DNA from: Actinokineospora diospyrosa
GTDB lineage: Bacteria > Actinomycetota > Actinomycetes > Mycobacteriales > Pseudonocardiaceae
Length of the DNA: 64,000 nt
Assembly (NCBI RefSeq): GCF_024171925.1
Contig: NZ_JAMTCO010000002.1
Span: 85,986-149,985 of the forward strand
Direction: 5' to 3'
Of the stretch, positions 55,077 through 63,734 are shown in pieces. Positions within the stretch are counted from its first letter, which is position 1. Every line of letters begins with the position of its first letter. The notes under the pieces were generated by a model. That model saw only the letters and a list, made by a program, of their open reading frames with translations, did no database searches and was not told the origin of the DNA. Position numbers and translations under genes: made by a program.

Positions 55077-55216
55077 GGCGCACTGGGAATCGCTCGGCCC
55101 TCCGCCGTGCGCTCGCGCTGGTCCGCGGAACTGGTGGTCTCGCAGGTCAACGCGAGCCCGGTCGGCTGGTCCGGCGGGAACCCGCGCGCGGAGATCGCCG
55201 GATCCCGGAGCCATGA

Positions 55217-57748
55217 TCACGAAGCGCGGTCCCGCGCCGCGTTCCACTCCCCGCGCAACGTCGCCATGCTCCGCACAGCCCTGTCCAAGGTCGTCATCCT
55301 GCTGAAGAGGTAGGGCTGGCGGATGACCCGTTGGATGTCGACGCCGGACAGCGGACGTCGCATGAGGTAGCGCAACCTGTCGTCCAGCCGGACCGAGAAG
55401 TACCCGATCACGAAGCCCAGGGGGATGCCCGCGCACCCGGTCCAGGTCAAGCCGAGCGCCCAATCGAAGACCCGTGACGCGACCAACAGCGCTATTGACG
55501 CCACCACGAGCACGACACTGGTCCCCGCCGTGGCACCGGCGACCTGGGCGGCGCGGGCAAGCGGCCGCAGGTTGGCGCGGACCAGGTCGACGGCCGGGAA
55601 CTCACCCGCGGGAGCCGCGAGCAGCGTCCGTTCGAGGCACACCACGTACATCGAGGTCTCCTCCGTCAACCGGACAACCCTGCTGACCCGGCGCTGCATG
55701 GGGTCCTTCACGGGCCACGGGTTGCGCGCCTCGATGTCGCTCAACGCCTTCGCCGCCATCGTGTAGAGCAGCGACGCCTCCGCCAGGATCGGTCGCCAGC
55801 GCTCGTCGCGCCCCGCTTCGAGGCGTTGCACCGCCAGGTTCAGGAAAGCGTCGTCCTGGCAGCACCCGACCAGCAGTTGCGGGTGTTCCTCGAGCATGTC
55901 GACGCCGACGTGGTCGGCGAGTCGGAACGCCGCGGTGGCGTCCTGCTTCGCGTATGAGCTGAACACCCTGACGAGCACCCCGCGGTTGTCCTTGACGATG
56001 CTCGCGAACAGCTGCGCGAGCCTGGTCTCCCGCTCGCCCAGTCCCGTCCAGGCGAGCTGGTCGCGAACCACCACGGTGAACAGCTGCAACCTGCTCAGCT
56101 GCGGGGTGTTCCAGTCCTGCTCCGCCCGACTGGTCAGGTACGCCTTCTCCGCCGCGAAGTAGCGCTCCCACTCGGGTCTGTCGTACATCTGCGTCTCGAG
56201 GAAGCACCGGCCGAGGACGAGCTGGTCACCCAGCGCCGCGATCGTGGCGAGCACCTCCGGCCGGTCGACCGCGCGCATCAGCCCGTGGGCGAACGGGATG
56301 GTCTCGACCAGGCGCGCCCGCGCCTGGGGTTCGCCGGACGCGACGAAGACCTGGTGCCGGTCGAGCAGCGCGCGCCAACCCCGCCGCTTGTACTCGACGG
56401 CGTGCACCGCGGCGAGGAACTCGCAGAACGTGAGGTGGATGAACCGGAACGTCTCGTCCGGGCGCTCCATGGTGAAGATGCCGGTCTCGGTGGACAGTTC
56501 CTTCAACCGGCGCCACGCGTCGACCTCGTCGCACTGCCAGACCCGGCCCGCCACCTTGACAGCCTGGTCCCAGGACAACGAGTTGGCGGGCTGCGTGTCG
56601 TCGGTCAGGTTGCTGTACGCCAACTCGCCGAGGATCGCCTCCCGCTCGGCGCGCCGCCTGCGGCCCAGGTCGTCGCCGGTCTGCCGCCGCCTGCGGGTGA
56701 TCAGCAGCTCGGTGACCACGCTGCGGTAGAACTCGGTCCGGGTGTCGGGCAGCTCCTCGCGCCGCGACTCGCGGTGGTACACCACGTACATGGCGAGCAC
56801 CAGCGGGTTGGTGCACATCTCGCGCAGGGTCGGCCGGTCGGACAGGTCGGCGTAGACGCGCTCGACCTCCGAGCGCTTCTCGAACGGCCACTTGCGCAGG
56901 AAGACGTAGATCTCGTTGGGCGTGAACGGGCGGACGTGCAGCGTCTGCGGGAACGACCCGCCGAGGTCGTACTGGACCTCCTGGTAGAACTGGCTCCGCA
57001 TGGTCACGATCATCGTGTTCCAACTGCTGCGGCCCGCCAGCAGCGCCGCGAGCCCGCGCAGGCCGGAGGCCACCGCTGGGTAGCGCTCCCGGGACACCTC
57101 GTCCAGACCGTCGAGCAGGACCAGGACCCCGGTACCGCTGACGACCGAGTCGAAGAACGCGGCCATCTCGAAGCCCTCCACCGCGGTGACGGTGCCGCGC
57201 ACCCGATCGAGCAGCCACTCGCCCGCCTCGGCGTCGCTCTGGAACGCCTCCGGCGGGTCGAGGGTGCGCAGCTCGAGCCGGACCGGCAGCCACCACTTGC
57301 GCGGATGCCGCCGGGCCTGCCCGCACATGTCCCGGAACAACCACAGGACCAGCGTCGACTTACCGGACCCGGGATCGCCGACGACTAGCAACCGACGTCC
57401 CGCGTCCAGCAGGGTCGCGTGGGTGTAGGTGGTCTCGTTGCCCGCGACCTCCAACGACAGCGGCACGAAGACCTCGTCCACCGGCAGCGACACGTTCCGC
57501 TTGCCCGGCACCTGGAGGTACTTGGTGGCGTCGGCGTCGAGCCAGACCTGGCAGTAGCGCTTCATGCTGACCTGGGAGCGGACCTTCGGGCCCGCGAACC
57601 GCTCCGCGCCCCAGAAAACGGCGTCGACTAGGAAGCGGCCGTACTTGCCGAAGAACCACTTGGTCTTGCGCACCACGTAGAGCGTGATGCTCAACCCCCC
57701 GACGCCCGCGAGGATCCACAAAAGCACACCTTGGCTGAAGAACGTCAT
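55217..57748 (-). CDS. Membrane-anchored NACHT NTPase
   Basis: The protein is about 843 residues from ATG 57748 (MTFFSQGVLLW), although the frame is open another 858 bases as Arg/Pro-rich shadow. A membrane helix lies at residues 7-26, Walker A GDPGSGKST at 124-132, and Walker B VLVLLDGLDEV at 208-218. Next come the NACHT features VTMRSQFY, FTPNEIYVFLRKW and CTNPLVLAMYVVYHRE, and the HL-type helix FIHLTFCEFLAAVHA. Two further membrane helices near the C-terminus (GTSVVLVVASIALLVASRVF and WTGCAGIPLGFVIGYFSVRL) suggest both ends are in the membrane. NACHT proteins of this sort are associated with antiphage defence. No TIR, nuclease or protease effector is fused, so any effector would be the membrane part itself. 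Confidence 0.88.
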   Translation of the reverse strand: MTFFSQGVLLWILAGVGGLSITLYVVRKTKWFFGKYGRFLVDAVFWGAERFAGPKVRSQVSMKRYCQVWLDADATKYLQVPGKRNVSLPVDEVFVPLSLEVAGNETTYTHATLLDAGRRLLVVGDPGSGKSTLVLWLFRDMCGQARRHPRKWWLPVRLELRTLDPPEAFQSDAEAGEWLLDRVRGTVTAVEGFEMAAFFDSVVSGTGVLVLLDGLDEVSRERYPAVASGLRGLAALLAGRSSWNTMIVTMRSQFYQEVQYDLGGSFPQTLHVRPFTPNEIYVFLRKWPFEKRSEVERVYADLSDRPTLREMCTNPLVLAMYVVYHRESRREELPDTRTEFYRSVVTELLITRRRRQTGDDLGRRRRAEREAILGELAYSNLTDDTQPANSLSWDQAVKVAGRVWQCDEVDAWRRLKELSTETGIFTMERPDETFRFIHLTFCEFLAAVHAVEYKRRGWRALLDRHQVFVASGEPQARARLVETIPFAHGLMRAVDRPEVLATIAALGDQLVLGRCFLETQMYDRPEWERYFAAEKAYLTSRAEQDWNTPQLSRLQLFTVVVRDQLAWTGLGERETRLAQLFASIVKDNRGVLVRVFSSYAKQDATAAFRLADHVGVDMLEEHPQLLVGCCQDDAFLNLAVQRLEAGRDERWRPILAEASLLYTMAAKALSDIEARNPWPVKDPMQRRVSRVVRLTEETSMYVVCLERTLLAAPAGEFPAVDLVRANLRPLARAAQVAGATAGTSVVLVVASIALLVASRVFDWALGLTWTGCAGIPLGFVIGYFSVRLDDRLRYLMRRPLSGVDIQRVIRQPYLFSRMTTLDRAVRSMATLRGEWNAARDRAS

Positions 57749-58015
57749 TCCGACGGCCCTTCGACGAGGCGACGCGAGCCCTAGATCATATCCTCGGCCG
57801 ATCCTCCGCAAGAGGACAGAACAACGACAAATGGCACCGGAACCAGTGCCTTCGCAGCACTCGGCTCGCGCGGTCTCCGGTGAACGATCCTCACCGCCGC
57901 GGGTCGGGGGAGCGAGGTCAACCGCCTGCGGTTGGCAGCACGAGGATCGAAGGGTGTGCCGGGTCGTGGAAGACCTCCTGCTCGGCGGCGCGGGTGGTCG
58001 ACCAGCAGGACGGTG

Positions 58016-58043
58016 CCGTTGCAATGCGACCGTATTGCAACGG
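58016..58043. promoter_or_regulatory. Perfect 10-bp-arm palindrome
   Basis: CCGTTGCAAT and ATTGCAACGG flank an eight-base spacer. It lies 35 bases after the DUF72 stop and 268 bases upstream of the NACHT start, both on the minus strand. No U tract follows. The rest of 57749-58077 has no supportable gene. It looks like a dimeric-regulator operator rather than a terminator. Confidence 0.55.
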
Positions 58044-58077
58044 AGGCGGTGGGTGACCTGCTCGATCGCGGCGCCGC

Positions 58078-58923
58078 TCAGAACAGGGTGGCGGGCTCCA
58101 CCGGCTCGGGCTCGGGCAGCGCGTCGAGGCCGGGGACCAGCTTTCGCACGTCGTCGTGGAATCGGCGGGCGAGTGCGGGTGCGTCGTCGTTGTCGGGGGT
58201 GTGCAAGAAGACCGTTGGCGACCGGCCCTCGCGTAGCCAGCTGGCGACCACCTCGGTCCACGGTTGCCAGCCCTCGACCGTCTCCTCGATCGAGTCCCGG
58301 CCGAGGTAGCGGACAATCGGCTGGTCGGTCAGCGCCTGGGTCCGCCGTGGTAGCCGAGGTTTCTTGGCCCAAGCGTCCTGCTCGGCCTCGCTGGTCGGCG
58401 GCCTCTGGAAGAAGACCGTGGTGTCGAACGGCACCCACTCGGCGTTCGCATGCGCGAGAGCTCCCTCCAGCATCGCCCCCGCGTCGGCGAAGAACTCGGG
58501 GTGACGCACCTCCACAGCGCGCCTGAGGCCGGCGGGGAGCCTGCGCAGGAACCGCCCCAGAGCATCGACGTCCGACGGCCCGAATGAGCCGGGTAGTTGG
58601 GTCCACAAGACCGCCCGCTCCCCGAGGGGCTCGATCGCGTCCAGGAACGCCCGCATCTCGCTCTCAACCCCGACCAACCGGCGCTCGTGCGTGACGACCT
58701 TGGGCAGTTTGACCACGAACCGGAAGTCGGGACCGGTCTGCTGTGCCCAAGTCTCCACAGTCTTCCGCGTGGGGATCGCGTAGAAGGTGGTATTCCCCTC
58801 AACCGCGTTGCACCACCCGGCATACGCCCGCAGACGCTCCTTGGCAGGCAGCGACGGCGGAAAGAACCGCCCAGGCCACACCTTGTGCGTCCACATCGCG
58901 CACCCCACCCGCAGCCCCGCCAC
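58078..58923 (-). CDS. DUF72 TIM-barrel protein
   Basis: The 281-residue protein begins LRVGCAMWTHKVWPGRFFPP and has YAGWCNAVEGNTTFYAIP, FRFVVKLPKVVTHERRL, RAVEVRHPEFF and VRYLGRD, the DUF72 pattern. GTG 58923 has GAGGGGGC upstream. The biochemical role of DUF72 proteins is not established; the conserved Glu/His residues suggest an enzyme. It is upstream of the NACHT gene on the same strand, separated by the palindrome region. Confidence 0.9.
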   Translation of the reverse strand: MAGLRVGCAMWTHKVWPGRFFPPSLPAKERLRAYAGWCNAVEGNTTFYAIPTRKTVETWAQQTGPDFRFVVKLPKVVTHERRLVGVESEMRAFLDAIEPLGERAVLWTQLPGSFGPSDVDALGRFLRRLPAGLRRAVEVRHPEFFADAGAMLEGALAHANAEWVPFDTTVFFQRPPTSEAEQDAWAKKPRLPRRTQALTDQPIVRYLGRDSIEETVEGWQPWTEVVASWLREGRSPTVFLHTPDNDDAPALARRFHDDVRKLVPGLDALPEPEPVEPATLF

Positions 58924-59033
58924 CCTGCCCCCTCAACCCCGCCTTCACGACCTGCCGCCCGCAACCGCGCAGGATCACCCGACTCGTACAGGATGCACTC
59001 CGCTGAATCGGCCGCTGACAGGGGAGTGTGCGG

Positions 59034-59200
59034 CTAGTGGCTCGACTCAGAACGTTGGCCGTGTATCGGCGGGTCCACGGCGTGGCTGGCAAGGCGCCGG
59101 AACGTCCTCGTACTGGGTGTACTTGGGCGTTTCCGGCAACGCCGCCAGGCGCGTCGTGGGCGGGTCGAGACATGGTCGACGTTCTGGGTCGCGCCACTAG
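59034..59200 (+). repeat. CTAG-ended terminal-inverted-repeat element, long copy
   Basis: At 167 bases, both ends read inward as CTAGTGGCNCGACYCAGAAC followed by GTYGRCC, about 27 bases with four mismatches between ends. The interior is partly self-complementary and encodes nothing. The shorter relative is at 35715-35793. Flanks show no clear target duplication beyond the TA within CTAG. The rest of 58924-59243 has no gene. Confidence 0.82.
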
Positions 59201-59243
59201 ATCCACGTCGTATTGCCAAGTCGTCCGCGCGCGGGCTGGGTGT

Positions 59244-60428
59244 TCAGGGCGAGGTCGGGTAGGTGGGGAGGGTGATGGCGTCGGCTGGGGGGTTGGTGAA
59301 GCGGGAGGTGAGGCGGCTGGCTTGGGGGGTGCTGGCGAGGGCGGCGGCGGTGGTGAGGAGTCGGATGCCGGTTCGGGTTTTGGGGGCTGCTAGTCGAGGG
59401 GCGAACCACGAGACTTTTTGGGCTTGGGTGACGTAGGGGCGCAGGATGGCTTCGTATGAGCGGAAGGCGTCGCGGTGGTCGGTGTGCCTATCTAGTTCGC
59501 CTGCGAGGACGTAGGCGCCGACTAGGGCGAGGCTGGTGCCCATGCCGCTGAGCGGAGAAGCGCAGTAGCCCGCGTCCCCGACGGCGGCGATTCGGCCGCG
59601 GGACCAGTGTTTGAGGTGCATTTGCCCGACGGACTCGAAGTAGAAGTCCGAGGAGCTGTCCATGCCATCCAGGACGCGAGGGGTTTCCCAGCCCGCGTCG
59701 GTGTAGTGGTCGCGCAGGAACTGCTTCTGGGACGGAGATCGCAGCTGGTCGAGTCCTTTGTGGCCGATGAGGAACGAGAACGACGCGCGGGTGGTTCCTT
59801 GGTTGTCCGGGCGCAGGAGGACGACCCGGCGGCCGGGGGCGTTGTACCAACGCGCCCAGCCGTCGTCGGATTCGGTGCGGGGGATGGTGAAGTACGCGGT
59901 GTAGAGGCCGAAGGACCGGGTGCGGGCGATGTCGGCGAAGACGAGGTCCCGGGTGCGGGAGCGGAACCCGTCGGCCAGGACGACGAGGTCGAAGCGGCGG
60001 TCGGGGCCGGTGCGGAAGGTGACGTCCACGCCGTCGCCGGTCTCGGTCAGGTCGGTGATCTCGTCGCCGAACACGTACTCGATGTCGTCGCGTGTCCGCT
60101 GGTAGAGCAGGTCGGCCAGTTCGCCGCGCAGCAGTTCCAGCTCGGTGACGAACCCGTCCCCGTCGCTGCCGAACGACGCACGGACGCGGTTGCGCCCGTC
60201 GACGAAGCGCACGCCCGCTTCGTGGGTGATGCGCTCGCGGACCGCATCCCCCAGCCCCATGCGTTCGATGACGGTGCGGCCGGCGCCGCGCAGGTCGACC
60301 GTCTGCCCGCCGAGCCGCATCTCGGCGGCGCGTTCGACCACGGTCGGGGTCATCCCGTACCGGTGCAGCCAGAAGGCCAGCGCGGGCCCGGCGATGCTGG
60401 CGCCCGAGATCAAGACGTTGCGGGACAT
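59244..60428 (-). CDS. FAD-dependent monooxygenase (PHBH/TetX-like)
   Basis: The 394-residue protein has an N-terminal FAD motif VLISGASIAGPALAFWLHRYG, VVLADGFRSRTRDLVF (DG motif) and GRIAAVGDAGYCASPLSGMG (second FAD motif). It resembles single-component aromatic hydroxylases, including those that inactivate antibiotics. ATG 60428 has GGAGGAG upstream and lies 19 bases inside the MFS gene, so the two are coupled. Likely role: oxidation of a toxic aromatic, paired with export. Confidence 0.92.
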   Translation of the reverse strand: MSRNVLISGASIAGPALAFWLHRYGMTPTVVERAAEMRLGGQTVDLRGAGRTVIERMGLGDAVRERITHEAGVRFVDGRNRVRASFGSDGDGFVTELELLRGELADLLYQRTRDDIEYVFGDEITDLTETGDGVDVTFRTGPDRRFDLVVLADGFRSRTRDLVFADIARTRSFGLYTAYFTIPRTESDDGWARWYNAPGRRVVLLRPDNQGTTRASFSFLIGHKGLDQLRSPSQKQFLRDHYTDAGWETPRVLDGMDSSSDFYFESVGQMHLKHWSRGRIAAVGDAGYCASPLSGMGTSLALVGAYVLAGELDRHTDHRDAFRSYEAILRPYVTQAQKVSWFAPRLAAPKTRTGIRLLTTAAALASTPQASRLTSRFTNPPADAITLPTYPTSP

Positions 60429-61867
60429 GGGATCTCCTCCTCCGCGACAACGGTGTCCTCGGGGCGGGCCCGACGGGGGAACAGCGGTGAGATGAGCAGG
60501 AACAGCCCGATGATGATCGCCTGGACGACGAGGGCGTCGCGGAAGCTGTCAGTGGCCCGGTCCGCGAGGGCACCGGCGAAGAACACGGTGCTGAACACCG
60601 CGACGCCGACCGAGCCGCCGATGGACTGGACCGCTGACAGGACGCCGGACGCGGAGCCGACCTCGTCATCGGCGACGGCGCCGAGGACGGTGTTGAACAC
60701 CGCGGCGATCACGATGCCCGCGCCGATCCCGGCGACCACGCTGCCGGGCACGATCCGCCAGATCGTGAACTCGCCGGTGCCCGCCAGGGCGAGCCACAGC
60801 CACGCGATCCCGGCGAACTGGACCACGGCGCCCACCTGCAGCACCGCGCGGCCGAGTTTCGCGGCGAGCAGCCCGCCGCTGATGCCACCGCCGATGGCCG
60901 TGCCCAGCGCGACCGGGAGGTTGCCCAACCCGGCCTGCCCGGCGGTGAAGCCCTGCCCGATCTGCAGGAAGAACGTCAGCACCAACTGGGTGCCGATCAG
61001 GCCGCCGAAGAACAACGCGACCGCGACCAGCCCGACGGTGAACGCGGACTTGCCGAACAGGCTCGGGGTGACCAGTGGGGTGCGGTCGTGGCGCACCATT
61101 CGGCGCTGCCACAACGTGAACGCCACGTAGCCGATCGCTGCCGCGGTGAGGGACAGCCAAGTCCACAGTGGCCAGCCCGCGGCTTGCTCTTCGTTGAGCG
61201 GGAGGACGAGCAGCGCGGAGGCACCGGCGACGAGGACGGCCCCGACGATGTCCACCCGCAGCGACCGGGTCTTCGCACCGCTGGGCACCAGCCGCCACGA
61301 CAGCGCGAGCGCGGCGAGGCCGACCGGCACGTTGACCAGGAACACCAGCCGCCACCCGAGGCCGAACAGGTCCCAGTCCACGAGCGCGCCGCCCAGCACC
61401 GGGCCCAGCACACCGCCGAGCCCGAGCACGGGACCGAACACGGCGAAGGCCTTGGTCAGCTCGCGCGGGGTGAGGTTGTCGCGCAGGATCCCCAACCCCT
61501 GGGGCAACATCATCGCCCCGGCCACCCCCTGGACCAGCCGGAAGGTGATCAGCAGGCCGGTGCTCGGGGCGACCGCGCACAGCAGCGACGCGGCGATGAA
61601 GCCGATGAGTCCGAAGAGGAACACCGGGCGGCGCCCGTAGCGGTCGCCCAAACGCCCGCCCAGCACCAAACCCGCGCCGAGGGTCAGCGCGTAGCCGCCG
61701 ATCACCCACTGCAGCCCCACCGGGCTCGCCCCCAACGACCGCTCCAGCGCCGGACCGGCCACGTTGACGATCGTCGAGTCCAGCAGGTCCATCAGCTCGA
61801 CGACGAGCACCGTCGCCAGCAGCCACCACACCGACCTCGGCCGGGTGGTCTTCTCGGGCACAGCCAT
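60410..61867 (-). CDS. DHA2-type MFS drug efflux transporter (EmrB/QacA-like)
   Basis: The 485-residue protein has 14 membrane segments. LDSTIVNVAGPALERSLGAS is the DHA2 motif in helix 1, GGRLGDRYGRRPVF motif A, and LGGVLGPVLGGALVD motif C of antiporters. GGAGGAAC precedes ATG 61867. It is transcribed after the MarR gene and overlaps the monooxygenase gene, forming a typical resistance-type operon. Confidence 0.93.
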   Translation of the reverse strand: MAVPEKTTRPRSVWWLLATVLVVELMDLLDSTIVNVAGPALERSLGASPVGLQWVIGGYALTLGAGLVLGGRLGDRYGRRPVFLFGLIGFIAASLLCAVAPSTGLLITFRLVQGVAGAMMLPQGLGILRDNLTPRELTKAFAVFGPVLGLGGVLGPVLGGALVDWDLFGLGWRLVFLVNVPVGLAALALSWRLVPSGAKTRSLRVDIVGAVLVAGASALLVLPLNEEQAAGWPLWTWLSLTAAAIGYVAFTLWQRRMVRHDRTPLVTPSLFGKSAFTVGLVAVALFFGGLIGTQLVLTFFLQIGQGFTAGQAGLGNLPVALGTAIGGGISGGLLAAKLGRAVLQVGAVVQFAGIAWLWLALAGTGEFTIWRIVPGSVVAGIGAGIVIAAVFNTVLGAVADDEVGSASGVLSAVQSIGGSVGVAVFSTVFFAGALADRATDSFRDALVVQAIIIGLFLLISPLFPRRARPEDTVVAEEEIPCPATS

Positions 61868-61959
61868 GTCCGTTCCTCCGAACGTGCTTGAGCAACGCGG
61901 TCAGACCGGGGACGGCACCGGCACGAACCGCGTGGATGTTGGGATGCCCGCGGGCGGGG

Positions 61960-62496
61960 TCAGTCGCGGGGCAGGGCGTCGGCGGTATCTGTGTAGATCC
62001 GCACGACCCCGGCCAGGAAGTTCTCCACCGCGTCCCGGTCGCCGGGACTCAGCCCCTCGACCAGGCTCTCGACGCCGCTCAGCAGCGGGGTGAGGTGCTC
62101 GAAGATGCGGGTCATCGACTCCTGGACGGGCTCGACCAGCACCTTGCGGCGATCGGTGGCGTGCGGGCGGCGCACGACGTGCCCCGCCTTCTCCAACCGG
62201 TCCACGATGTGCGTGCTCGCCGCCGTCGACACCCGCAGCCGGTCGGCGAGGTCCTTCGCGGTCAGCGGGCCTTCGCTGGTGAGGTGCTCCATCGCCGCCA
62301 AGCCCGTGGCGTTGACACCCAGCGCCCCGCTGAGCCGCTTCTCGATGACCCGCGTCAGCGCCCCGACCTCCTGCAGGCGCTCCATGACCGGGTTGCCCAC
62401 CCCCGGCGAGTCGACCCGCCACCTGCCCGCGACCTGGTCGGCGGCCACGGCGGGCGCGGTACCTGCGCGGTCGGCATCGGGTGCTGGAGGAGTCAT
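61960..62496 (-). CDS. MarR-family regulator
   Basis: The 178-residue protein has the MarR winged helix (LTAKDLADRLRVSTAASTHI, then LEKAGHVVRRPHATDRRKVL). A ~35-residue N-terminal extension (MTPPAPDADRAGTAPAVAAD onward) precedes the domain. It is the first gene of the operon with the efflux pump and monooxygenase and probably represses it until an aromatic ligand binds. No strong ribosome site is visible. Confidence 0.92.
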   Translation of the reverse strand: MTPPAPDADRAGTAPAVAADQVAGRWRVDSPGVGNPVMERLQEVGALTRVIEKRLSGALGVNATGLAAMEHLTSEGPLTAKDLADRLRVSTAASTHIVDRLEKAGHVVRRPHATDRRKVLVEPVQESMTRIFEHLTPLLSGVESLVEGLSPGDRDAVENFLAGVVRIYTDTADALPRD

Positions 62497-62510
62497 AGCG
62501 AAAAGGCTAC

Positions 62511-62543
62511 CAAACTAAGTCACTAACCAAGTTAGTTAGTTTG
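62511..62543. promoter_or_regulatory. Nested inverted repeats upstream of MarR gene
   Basis: CTAAC-CAA-GTTAG (62523-62535) lies within outer arms CAAACTAA and TTAGTTTG (62511-62518 and 62536-62543). It is 15-47 bases upstream of the MarR start, AT-rich, and suited to a MarR operator. Confidence 0.6.
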
Positions 62544-62749
62544 TGTGAGTGCGGCCACCCTGCGCCGCCCACCCCGGTCGTCAGCGCGACTCGTCGGGCG
62601 GACCCGAGTGGGTGGCGGTTTGAGCGCACCGGTATGTACGTGTGGCGGAGCACGGTGTTCTGCGGCCCACCCGATGCCCGCCATGGCCACAGTGGACACC
62701 GCCGCCCTGGTAGAGGCGGTCCGCGAGTGCAGCGCAAGCCCCGGAACAC

Positions 62750-63040
62750 ATGGACGGCCCCGCCCTCATCCACACCGACCTCACCCCAGCGAACTTCCTC
62801 ACAGCCGACACGGCGCGAGTGATCGACTGGGCGTGGTGGCGAACCGGCGCCACATGGATTGACCCCGCCTTCGTCTTCATCCGACTCATCGCCGCCGGAC
62901 ACACCCCAACCCGAGCCGAACAGTGGGCAACCAGGGCACCCGGCTTCCGCGACGCGTACCCCGATGCTCTGCACTCCGGAGCCCGCCCCGGTACCGCAAG
63001 CGGTTGGTGGCCGGGATGCTCAAGGGTGGTGGGCGATGAT
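62750..63040 (+). pseudogene. Aminoglycoside-type phosphotransferase (APH) fragment
   Basis: Residues LIHTDLTPANFLTADTARVI followed by DWAWWRTGATWIDPAF carry the catalytic-loop HxDxxxxN and the metal-binding Asp of the APH fold, but everything N-terminal is missing. After FRDAYPDAL the homology fades. The frame stays open into the next gene, so the piece could be translated as a fusion with it. The bases 62544-62749 show no convincing coding upstream part. Confidence 0.65.
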
Positions 63041-63067
63041 GCACCGGTGAGCTGTGTGACGAATGTG

Positions 63068-63463
63068 ATGGTCTCGGTCGACATGGGGGACAGCCGTGTT
63101 GTGGAGCTGTTCAACGAGTGGTGCCGGGCCGACCTGCCGAAGCGGAACGACCCGGGGCGACGGGGTACCGGGTCGCTTCGTTTGATCACCGGGGAGGGCA
63201 CGCAGTGGGGTGGCCCGCGATACCCGGAGTGCGTCGTCTGGGCGGGCACGCTCAACCACGCCGACCTGGGCGCGGTGGTCGACTGGTTCCGCGGGGCGCC
63301 GTGGCGGTACCCGAACCAGTTCCAGCTGTTCTTGTTGGATCAAGAGCAGGCGTTCTTCCGAGTCTGGATGATCCGGGAAGGTGAGATCAGGCAGTACGCC
63401 CCCACGGTCCCACACGAGGACGACGACGATTTCGACCCACCGGACGACATCTTCCCCGGGTAG
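63068..63463 (+). CDS. Hypothetical acidic-tailed protein
   Basis: The protein is about 131 residues from ATG 63068. It has a compact domain (GGPRYPECVVWAGTLNHADL, WFRGAPWRYPNQFQLFLLDQ) and a strongly acidic tail HEDDDDFDPPDDIFPG. No signal peptide. I do not recognise the family; size, Trp/Phe content and acidic tail recall small immunity-type proteins, but that is only an impression. The frame is continuous with the APH fragment upstream and abuts a recombinase fragment downstream. Confidence 0.55.
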   Translation: MVSVDMGDSRVVELFNEWCRADLPKRNDPGRRGTGSLRLITGEGTQWGGPRYPECVVWAGTLNHADLGAVVDWFRGAPWRYPNQFQLFLLDQEQAFFRVWMIREGEIRQYAPTVPHEDDDDFDPPDDIFPG

Positions 63464-63660
63464 GTCCTGAGGCGCCTGTCCGAAGCACCGGAACCGTTGC
63501 TACAAAGCCTGTTCGAGGCGGTCAGCCTGTCCGTCGCGCCCACCGACGACGGCGCCCACGTCACCATCAGCGTCCGCCTACCGGGCGACACCCTCCCGGA
63601 GATCATCAGCACCGCCGAGACCATCAACACCATGATCGACAAACACGAAACGCCCGGCCA
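63464..63660 (+). pseudogene. Serine recombinase C-terminal remnant
   Basis: Directly after the preceding stop and in the same frame the sequence reads LRRLSEAPEPLLQSLFEAVS, then VTISVRLPGDTLPEIISTAE. This resembles the last segment of large serine recombinases of actinobacterial integrative elements. No resolvase domain precedes it, so only the 3' end survives. The adjacent tRNA-like piece fits an attachment site. Confidence 0.5.
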
Positions 63661-63691
63661 GGACGGCTCAGGCGCTTGTGGATGCTGTACG

Positions 63692-63734
63692 TGCCCCCGG
63701 TGCGATTCGAACGCACACTGGACGGATTTTGAGT
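63692..63734 (-). other. tRNA 3'-part-like sequence, probable attachment-site remnant
   Basis: Minus-strand bases form a perfect T-arm, GTGCG-TTCGAAT-CGCAC (63716-63700), followed by CGGGGGCA as an acceptor 3' strand and preceded by CTCAAAATCCGT, like the 3' half of an anticodon arm. The 5' half that should pair (D-arm, 5' acceptor, 5' anticodon stem) is missing, so it is not a working tRNA. Beyond it, 63735-64000 shows nothing I can define. Confidence 0.6.

Noticed and set aside
57748..58606. Extended N-terminus for the NACHT protein
   Set aside because: The upstream open frame is Arg/Pro-rich, overlaps the DUF72 gene and would place sequence before an evident N-terminal membrane helix.
63692..63734. 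Functional tRNA gene
   Set aside because: Only the T-arm, 3' acceptor strand and 3' half of an anticodon arm are present; the matching 5' half is absent.
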